From Poa pratensis (lineage: Eukaryota > Streptophyta > Magnoliopsida > Poales > Poaceae), in assembly GCA_947311845.1 (NCBI GenBank), contig CAMZMU010000034.1, positions 94,158,289 to 94,222,288 of the forward strand: a stretch of 64,000 nt of DNA. Reading direction: 5' to 3'. The notes under the pieces are model-generated. The model was not told the DNA's origin. It saw nothing but the letters and a program-made list of their open reading frames with translations, and made no database searches. The number at the start of each line of letters is the position of its first letter. Position 1 is the first letter of the stretch. This document shows positions 55,901 to 64,000 of this stretch, one piece after another. A program made the translations under genes and the position numbers.

Positions 55901-58900
55901 ACGGTGAGCCGACGTTGAGCTCCTCACATGCCCTGTGCGCAGAGAACGCGGTCGGCGTCCCAGAGCGCGCCCCCGTTGGCATCGTGCTCCTCCTCGTCGT
56001 CGTGGGTCTCTCCGAGCTCCGCCTTCATGTCCGTTAGCTCCGCCTCGTCGTAGTGATTCTACCCATAGAAGGAATCGAGCCAGTTCTACCCTAATCGCCG
56101 GCGTGGATGTCGCCTTCCCCAACTCTAGCTCTGGCCGCCGTGCTCCGGCCGCCGCTGCCGGCATCCATGCCGCCGCCGCTTGCCAGCCTGCGGCTCAGCT
56201 CGCTCAACCTGTCATCCAACCAGCTGGATGGCCAGGTACCGGCAGAGCTCGCCCTCGCTGCTTACGATCGCAGCTTCCTCGACAACCCCGGTCTCTGCCT
56301 CGCCGACCACGCCGGTCTGGGACCTGGCTACCTCACCGGCGTGCGCTCCTGCTCCGCGGGATCACAATCCGCCGATGCTTCCTCCGGCGGCGTCTCGCCG
56401 GCGCTCCGAACGGGCCTCCTGGCCGCTGCCGGCGCGCTCCTCGTCCTAATCGTGGCCTTCGCCTTCATCATCGTCCACGACATAAAAAAAAGGAAGCGCG
56501 CGGCAGGGGACGGTGGCTGGAAGATGACGCCTTTCCAGACCGGTCTGGGATTTGGGGAGGCGGCCATACTCCGGGCGCTGACCGAGGAGAACCTGGTCGG
56601 CAGCGGCGGGTCAGGGCGCATGTACCGCGGCGCGTACACGAGCCGGTACAACGGCAACGCCGGCGCGGTGGCCGTGAAGCAGATACGGAGCGCCGGGAAG
56701 GTGGACGAGAAGCTGGAGCGCGAGTTCGAGTCGAAGGCGAGCATCCTTGGCGGCGTCCGGCACAAGAACATCGTCAGGCTGCTGTGCTGCCTCTCCCGCA
56801 CCGACTCCGGCTCCAAGATCTTGGTGCCATGGCGTCATCGGACGCCGCGAAGAACGCCTCGTGCCGGCGCCGTTGACCCTGAGGGGTTATTTGCCGTCGA
56901 CCAAAAAAATATCTAACTACACCAATATAAAAGAAAGAAATAAAATGGAGGGGTTATTTGCAAAAGTTCCTGTCCACAGCTAGGACACGTGAGTCACACA
57001 TGACGACTCTCGGTCAAAAACTGGCCGAGTGACCAAAGTGCACATAGATGTGGACTTGAGTGACGGGTTCACAAGATTTTTGAAAATGGTGACTTAAGTG
57101 ACACGTGAGTCACACATGACGACTCTCGGTCAAAAACCGGCCGAGTGACCAAAGTGCACATAGATGTGGACTTGAGTGACGGGTTCACAAGATTTTTAAA
57201 AATGGTGACTTAAGTGCACCCGCTCGACGATTTCAGTGACCGCCAGTACAATTAACTCCTGCGCAGCACAATGGCAAAGCTCATGGCCACGAAACTAGCT
57301 TGGGCTTGGCCATTCTTCTCAAACAACAGCGACAATACAATCGTATTCCGTTAACTAATTAGTTCTAAACTTTCTGGGAAGACATGATCTTTCCAATCTA
57401 GACCACCACCGCGTCGTCAAGCAACTACGCAACAGCGATGCATGCAGTTGTCTTTTTTTTTTGAGAGAGAGAGAGATGCATGCAGTTGTTGCAGGCGTGG
57501 CCTTCCATTTTTAACGGGATTTGTTTCTTGCCGTTGTTGTGGCTTCCGATTTTGACCCTGCATGCATGCATGCCTACTACTCCGGTTCTAGCCACTAGTA
57601 TCATTTATACTACTCAGGTTTTAGGGACTAGTATAGGTTAATACAAACCGTTTGATCCACAAAAATAAACGGCCTATATCTAGTTGGGGTACCGTAAAAG
57701 TACGTACTCTAATTCTTGGTCGACTGATAATTAGCAAAACCATATTTTAAACGATTGTAATTTAAACTCTATTCAGAATTGAGGGATTGGGGGCTGGGTG
57801 GGTTGGTGGGTAACATGGACTTCTTTTTTCTCTCCCTGGTGGAATGGGATAGAATTTCCCCTCCCTGGCTTTGTACAAACACACAAATTTATCCTACCGG
57901 GTTTGATCACTATCTGGAATTACCATTTTTTTAACAATCTGTGATTCCCCTTGGCCACTACTCCCTCGGGGTAAAACCTCTTGTAAATACCTATACACAT
58001 TCTATGAAGCATAGTCGATTATCGTACTTGTGTTGTCGCACACAAAATATTAACAGTCGATTAATCGATAGTCAATATTTTTAGATAAATGATAACAAAA
58101 AGGTTGTCTGAAATTTATAGAATTGTACGAGTAAGGTGAGTCTGAAATTGAATTAGTACCTGGTTATAGAAAGCATATATGGTCTGATCAGCAGACAATT
58201 GCTTGAGCTCCGACACCATACTATCTTGGCCAGGGGATAGGCTTGCGACCTCAACTTGCTCTGTGGATACAATGATACGGCTCCCTAGTTTGTTCTCCGG
58301 GAAGCAAGCTTTGATCTGGTGCCATTCTTCGATGGTGGATAGGTCAGTGAGCACAATCAGATACTTCTTCTTGTTGACATATCCATTGTACTCAAGGGCC
58401 AAGTCTTGATCCGTCCTTGCCCTCTCTAGGAAAACACCAACCCCTGCTTCTGTGCGGAACTGTTTCACCATGCTATGGATAAATTCTGTTGGATTGAGAG
58501 GGTGCATCACCCTCACCCATGCTCGGCATGGAAAACTCACTTTGGTTTTTGGATTCTCGTAGGCCTCCGAGATAATGGAGGTATGCCCAACACTGCCACT
58601 TGTTCCCCAAACCCCAATCACTCCAAGGTCGTGACCCTCCTTGTTGATCAGTTGGGCAAGATCCAGTCTTGATTGATGCTTCTTCGCGGCATGCCTTGCT
58701 TCATCAACACCAAACATGGCAGCAGCACGAGCAGTAGCAGGATCAGTGGAGCTAGAGCCCTTGATGAGGCCGTAACGCAAGTTCCTCTGGCTCACGTCCT
58801 CGACCTTGGTCCTCAGCTCCTTCATCAGCTTGGCCACATGGCGTCGGTCAAGGAGTCTGCGGGGGATGAGCCACCAAGGCTGCTTCTGTTTCTGCAGGCG

Positions 58901-59167
58901 AACAATGAAATCCTGGAGGCCATCCTCGACGTCATAGGCGACGTCGCGGACCTGCTTCACCCAGGTCTTGATCACCTTGCTGTGGTCATCTCGCTCATCA
59001 TGCGCCATCATCAGGAAAGACTGCATCATTTCCAGCTCGAAGGTGATGAAGGTCTTATCGCGCTGGACACCGAGCTGCAGGGCCACCTCCTCGGCAACGG
59101 CGGATTTGGCATAGCTGAGCGCCCCGATCACCACGGACTTGCCGATGCTCAGCCCCGTGGCCTCCAT
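49950..59167 (-). CDS. NLR unit B': second copy of the intact CC-NB-ARC-NB-ARC-LRR gene
   Basis: Exons 59167-58160, 53313-52585 and 51680-49950 with the same GT-AG borders. The predicted 1,155-residue protein is identical to that of unit B by comparison of the translated exons; the few differences fall in introns (one added A in intron 2 near 52271, one lost G in intron 1 near 57690, one C/T in the Pack-MULE). P-loop, kinase-2, GLPL, LHD and LRR features are as described for B. If the duplication is real, gene dosage is doubled; if not, this is the same gene assembled twice. A TATA-like box lies at 59303-59312. Confidence 0.85.
53473..54866 (+). pseudogene. 5'-truncated LINE in intron 1 of unit B'
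   Basis: Copy of 25215-26608, with the same zinc-binding CCFCDSEETIEHLFF frame at 54207-54431 and the same 3' end. Confidence 0.8.
55378..57258. mobile_element. Pack-MULE, second copy
   Basis: Copy of 27120-29000 with the same CTGCGCAGC duplications (55369-55377, 57259-57267). One C/T difference in the first 116-bp repeat unit near 57022. Confidence 0.9.
56107..56916 (+). pseudogene. Captured receptor-like kinase fragment, second copy
   Basis: Translation identical to 27849-28658: last LRR, membrane span and kinase N-lobe only. Confidence 0.8.
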
Positions 59168-60051
59168 CAGCTGCACAGGGCTTCTCTCTCTCCCTCTTGC
59201 CGTGAGCATTTGCGTATGGATGGATGGATGATCTGAGAAGAGCTCTTAGGCGCTCAGCTTAGAGAGTGGATGTCTATTTGCGACCTGCTCGTTAACAACT
59301 TGCCTTTTAAAATCAAAGACTTGGCGCCAGCTAGTCTCATGTCGCATACTCGTTAGTTAATTCTGCACCATGCACTTATTGCAACGATACAGCGATGGCT
59401 GAACACACTCCTATATAGAATTTTTTTTTGAAGTTTTCCTATATAGAATTTCAGTAGACGCCACAGTAGCATGTACTCCAATTAATACAATATACACAGC
59501 GACCAATTAATACTATTCTTCCGTTGCTTTACCTAAGTGCATGCACGTTGTGGGTTGTCGGTACTTGCGTGAGGTATGTGAGCTAGTTTTGTACCCACGA
59601 AGAGCCCATCTATATCCTATTCACCACCGTTATGCAAATTTTTAATCGAGACTTTGCAGGGCACCTCTCAAGACCTCGCGTCGACGCTGAGTAAAGTTGG
59701 CACTACTTTTAACAGTGGAGTGGAGGACTGAGTAATTAAGTTGGCACTACTTTAACACCGTAAGAGTGGGCATCTTGAGACCTCGCCACCAAGAACATGC
59801 CCATCTCAATGATTTGAGCAAATTAAAATATGTGACGCGCAGATCTTGAGGCTGCCATTACCGGGTATTTTTTTTAGATTTTCCCATTACCGGGTATCAG
59901 ATTAATCTAATTTGAAGCGGAATCCTATGCTCAATCGAGTTACGAGTCATCACATTAACCTGTACTGTAAACACTGAATTACTGCCGACTCAAGCCACGC
60001 TAACGCTTCTCACAAAATTCGATGCCAACAGCCGCTCTCCTTAGATCTCTC

Positions 60052-60479
60052 CAATTCCATGGAGACACACAAATGCAAGAGGTTCAGATTTGAGACCTTT
60101 TGGCTCACAAAGAAGGTTTTCAAGAGGTAGTGGCTGATGCTTGGAATAAATCCGAACCAGAAATTAAAGGCAATGCCTTGGCGGTCTTCAATGGTAAACT
60201 TCAAAGAACGGCTAAAGCACCACAAAGTTGGAGTGCTAAAAGATTCGATGATATGAAGGAACAGATTGTATGGGTTAATACCATCATTGGCTGACTAGAT
60301 CAAGAGGAAAATCGCCGGACACTCTTTTCGAGAAAGATGGCCGAGGAGAGAATTAAAAAAGAAAATTCAAGGTCCTTGTGTTGTGAAAAGAGCATGGCAC
60401 GACAAAGATCCAAGCAATTATGGCTCTCCGAGGGAGATGCAAATACAAGTTTCTTCCATACTCGTTCTGTTATTAAATA
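60052..60479 (+). pseudogene. LINE fragment of spacer B/C, second copy
   Basis: Copy of 31795-32222 with the same frames and stop. Confidence 0.8.
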
Positions 60480-61136
60480 GGGTTAATTGGATCTATGCCA
60501 TTGCCCAATTCACAGATTGGACTTATGCCATTACAAAAATTGAAGTTGGAAATATGCCACTCAAACTTCTCAATACCTCTATCTATGCCATTTTGTTCAT
60601 TAACAAAACTTATACGACAGTTATACACTTGTACATGTACTTTATACGAGATAGAGCACGTACTGGACCCATGCACACACACAGAAAGACTCGATCGAAA
60701 CCCCGACCCAGAATCGCATCGAAGCATGTCTCCCGCCCCGTCTCGCGCTCGACGAACCCTAGCGGGAGGAGCCCGTCCATATGCGCCCAAAATTGGCTCA
60801 TGTTTGAACAGTAGGCTCATATTACTGTTTTTGATTTTCTGTAATTTTTTAGATTTTTCTGAGAAGTCAATTTTTGGCCAAATTTTGATTTTTTTGAATT
60901 TTTGGGCGCCCGGACGACGCTAAAGTGCTCCCAAAAGGTTGGGCACAGGGGTAGTATGGTAAATATGGCACTATACACTCAAATACATGTATTTTTTAAA
61001 CCGTTATTCTATTTGGTGGAGACAATGGCATAGATAGAGGTATTGGGAAGTTTGAGTGGCATATTTTCAACTTTGGTTTTTGTAATGGCATAAGTCCAAT
61101 CTGTGAATTGGGCAATGGCATAGATCCAATTAACCC
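60480..61136. mobile_element. Mutator-type MITE, second copy
   Basis: Copy of 32223-32879, flanked by TATTAAATA on both sides. Confidence 0.9.
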
Positions 61137-61335
61137 TATTAAATAAGTGTACTTCTAATTTTAGTATTAAGTCAAACTTTATAAAATATGACCAAATTTA
61201 TAAAAAAAAGTAGCAACATATATGACAAAATATTGGTATATTTTGAAACTTCATTTCAAAATTCATTTAGTGATACTAATTTACTGTCATAAGGGTCAGT
61301 ACAATTCCCTATAAAGTTGGTAACAATTTAATAAG

Positions 61336-62048
61336 TTTTTTTTGAAACGAAGGTAAAAGATTTGCCTTATCCATTAGTTAAGAAGAAGGTGTCCAGTTTA
61401 TTAGCGGGAGAAACCGGGCAAAAACCATACAACCAACACCACTGGGTGAAGCTCACACAACCTCGAAAAACCTAGAGTCAAGCTCAACCCACCACTCCGC
61501 AACCGGCTAGCCAGCCCTCCACCCTTGCCGGAGAGAATAACCGTAACTGCTATGAGAGGACCAGACACGAGACACTCCAATGTAAATGAATGTGGCCCAC
61601 CCACCGGGGAGCCTTGACGACAAACAACACTGTGAGTAACCTTGTCGCCCGCACGACGCAAGGCAAAACACACTCGATGATGCAGAAACCTCGGAGCCGC
61701 CGCCCCGACATCCAACTCTCCATCACGCCCTGCGCAATCCACCTGGAACACCTTCCGGGGCCGCCGCCCTGACATGCCACCGCTCGCACTCGAGCTGCAA
61801 CGTCGCAAGACCTAGCTGCCCGCAGCCCAAACTGCCCAGGGCTACTACCCGCAGACCACGGCCGCTGCCTCGACAGACTGAAGATCGCCCCTCTCTGGGA
61901 CACATTGCTAAGGAGGCCAGGCTTCCACCAAAACGGGGGCTTCATGGCCGGCGACTGGAGCTCGAGGAGCTAGGGTTTGGGGGGTTTGGCTAGGATTTGG
62001 GAGTGGGGACTCGAGTGAGTGGGGCGGTGGCCAGTCCCCGTTAAAAAG
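61336..62048 (-). mobile_element. Short non-autonomous LINE-type element of spacer B/C, second copy
   Basis: Copy of 33079-33790; it has one extra base at about 62033 (GGCCAGTCC for GGCCGTCC) and one C/T difference near 61452. Confidence 0.5.
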
Positions 62049-62753
62049 GACTCATCTAGGTAGCCTATGAGGCGCTGGGTCGCTGATGCATGGCCCCGGA
62101 GTGGACACGTACGGATACACGGCTTGTCCACGTGTACCGTAAACGCGGCGCGGACACAAACGGACTGTTTGGTGGGGAGGGGGGGGGGGGGCGTTGGAGT
62201 TGCCCTAACCCCACCTTTATCCTGTGCCCCCAGCCACATACCTGTAAAAGCAGCAAAAATACAAAATGAGTTCTCCATATGGTTGAATTCATACATGAAA
62301 CCATCAGAAAACATTGTATGGCTTCATCCATAGAGCGCCCCAAGTGCAACTTTTTCTGCTCAAGAACCTTCAGATCAAAAGAACAAAATATTGGTTATGA
62401 ACTGCAATAAGTGAAACGAGAGCTCTGTAACGATTTGGCCTGAAATTTCATAAAACTGAATGAGAAAACCTAACATGGTATATACAGCTGCTTTCCGGTT
62501 CGTATTCCCTTTGTAGCTTCTGAAGATCGATGGCATCAGGCCTGACACGATCGATGAGCTGAGAAAACAACTTCTGATCTCAGATAAGCAAGTTTCAGAG
62601 CAGACTAGGCTCCGCCATGTACACATCTCTCTGTGTGGATAAGCAGCCCCTGTCGGCTACCACTAATTAACATGTTGGTGGAATCACTGCACACAGACGC
62701 AGGTACATTCTTGGTCGTTTTAACTTGTTCAGGACAGTGTGCAATATCAATTA

Positions 62754-62876
62754 CTCTCTCCGATCCATATTAGTGAGCATAGCTTTGTCTAAATTCATAT
62801 GTATCTAGTTAAATATTTAGACTAGATACATGTGTATCTAGACAAAGTTGTGCCCACTAATATGGATCGGAGGGAG
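62754..62876. mobile_element. Stowaway MITE, second copy
   Basis: Copy of 34497-34619 with TA on both sides. Confidence 0.9.
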
Positions 62877-63483
62877 TACATGCTTTTGCTGATAGCCTGA
62901 TACATGACTGAGTGACAAACTAGACCAATATGAACAGAATTAAAGAAGTAACGTCTGTAGTGCAGAGCGTCAGAGTGATTGCCCGAATGTTCAGACAAGG
63001 AAAAATGGTAACAAGCTGCATAGGAACTGAATACTAGGAGTAATATAGAAATTATTACGTAGCCTATTACGAAACCGTCGCTTATACTGGGATACAAAAA
63101 AATGCAGTGGCAATAGGCCACACCTGTCACCTGGGTGGCGTTCGGCAGAACCCGCCGACAGACCTTCACGTGGCAGCGAGAACCACCACCCCCCCCCCCC
63201 CCCCCCCCCCCCCAGACACCTCCGCCTCCGACTGGGGCCTCACGACGACCGAGGCGATCTGTCGAACAGCTTGTGGGTGCCTTGCCACAGATCTCTCCGC
63301 GGTGTGGGATCCACCGCCGCACTCGCCGAGGGGGACTACCGTGCTTCGCAGTACCTTCTCATGCTGCCTCCGTGGTTGGTGGAAGGGGACGGAAAAGGGA
63401 GGAAGGGGATGGGGAAGTTTTTCTTTTCCCAATTAAGGAGCTCACGCTCGATGAAACCAATAATACACCAGACACCTGCGCTG

Positions 63484-64000
63484 TCAGTTTTTGCCATAGC
63501 CGATCTTCATGATGGGTCTATTTGGATTCCTGGCGAGCTGCTTCGCAATGTCCTCATTTACTTTTTCTAACTTCGCCTGTATCCATTCCACAAGGAGTAC
63601 TTTCTTGAGGCTTGGGAGAAATTCCAGCCCAGAAACGCTAGCTGTAGAATGAACCAAATGCAGCCTCAGCACCTCAAATTTCGGCATTGACATGGGCTCA
63701 AAATTCACTGATCCCGACCTGTGCCTAAGCTCGAGTACCACGAGGCTTCTGAAAAGGCCGCTCAAGAAAGTAGTACTGGATTCTATCCAAGATGTCTGCA
63801 TCCAACACATAATGGATAGGTTTGATAGGTCCCCAAGGGCTTGCATGGTTGCATCGTCCCATCCTATAAGCCCGCCTGATAGTTTGAGCTTCACGAGATT
63901 CTGGAGACTGATAAATCCTGGCAATTTACTCATACAGCCCCTCAGCTCGACGCACTGTAGGTTTTCCGGAGGTGAGGACATGGCATGAAAACAGTCATGC
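63484..64000 (-). pseudogene. NLR unit C, second copy, 3' end only
   Basis: The last 172 codons of the LRR exon, ending KIGYGKN and stop at 63484, same as 35226-35742. The window ends inside the exon, so whether this copy also has the TAA and frameshift cannot be seen. Confidence 0.85.

Larger units (their letters stand above)
40472..64000. repeat. Second copy of the segmental duplication, open at the right window edge
   Basis: Starts directly after the N gap, inside what corresponds to the first 12 codons of unit A exon 1, and continues past the window end inside unit C. All insertions of the first copy are present at the same relative positions, so they predate the duplication. Confidence 0.95.

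Overview
The window looks like plant nuclear DNA from a grass, most likely a Triticeae species (wheat, Aegilops or barley relative). The reasons are a Caspar-like CACTA transposon, grass-type Helitron ends, Stowaway, Tourist and Mutator-type MITEs, LINE remnants, a plastid-DNA insertion, and a cluster of intron-containing CC-NB-ARC-LRR (NLR) resistance-type genes all on the minus strand. The organism is an inference; no marker gene fixes the species.

Layout, left to right. (1) 1-4863: the right-hand part of a CACTA element with a decayed transposase on the minus strand and, near the left edge, two long hairpins behind a TATA box. (2) 4864-12246: NLR unit A, a pseudogene cut by the CACTA in its LRR exon, by a Mutator-type MITE in its first exon, and by a stop codon, frameshifts and a lost splice acceptor. 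(3) 12247-21692: spacer A/B, holding two head-to-tail Helitrons (12550-14604 and 14605-17840), LINE fragments and a Tourist-like MITE. (4) 21693-30910: NLR unit B, the only apparently intact gene: three exons, 1,155 predicted residues, CC + degenerate first NB-ARC + complete second NB-ARC + LRR. Its 4.8-kb first intron carries a 5'-truncated LINE and a Pack-MULE with a captured receptor-kinase fragment. (5) 30911-35225: spacer B/C, paralogous to spacer A/B but with different insertions. (6) 35226-37963: NLR unit C, a pseudogene (stop, frameshift, altered P-loop), followed by intron-1 sequence, a plastid psbJ insertion and the start of a second CACTA element that runs into a gap of 13 N at 40459-40471. 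(7) 40472-64000: a second copy of 12212-35742, nearly identical (offset 28,257-28,260 bp), containing both Helitrons, all of unit B and the 3' end of unit C.

The three NLR units share exon/intron structure and spacer sequence, so the array grew by tandem duplication. Because the paralogous spacers and introns keep the uninterrupted sequence, many transposon insertions can be read as filled/empty site pairs with exact target-site duplications. The youngest event is the 28.26-kb duplication, or alternatively an assembly duplication, since the repeated copy starts exactly at the N gap. Genes A and C are dead. B and its copy B' encode the same predicted protein and are the functional candidates.
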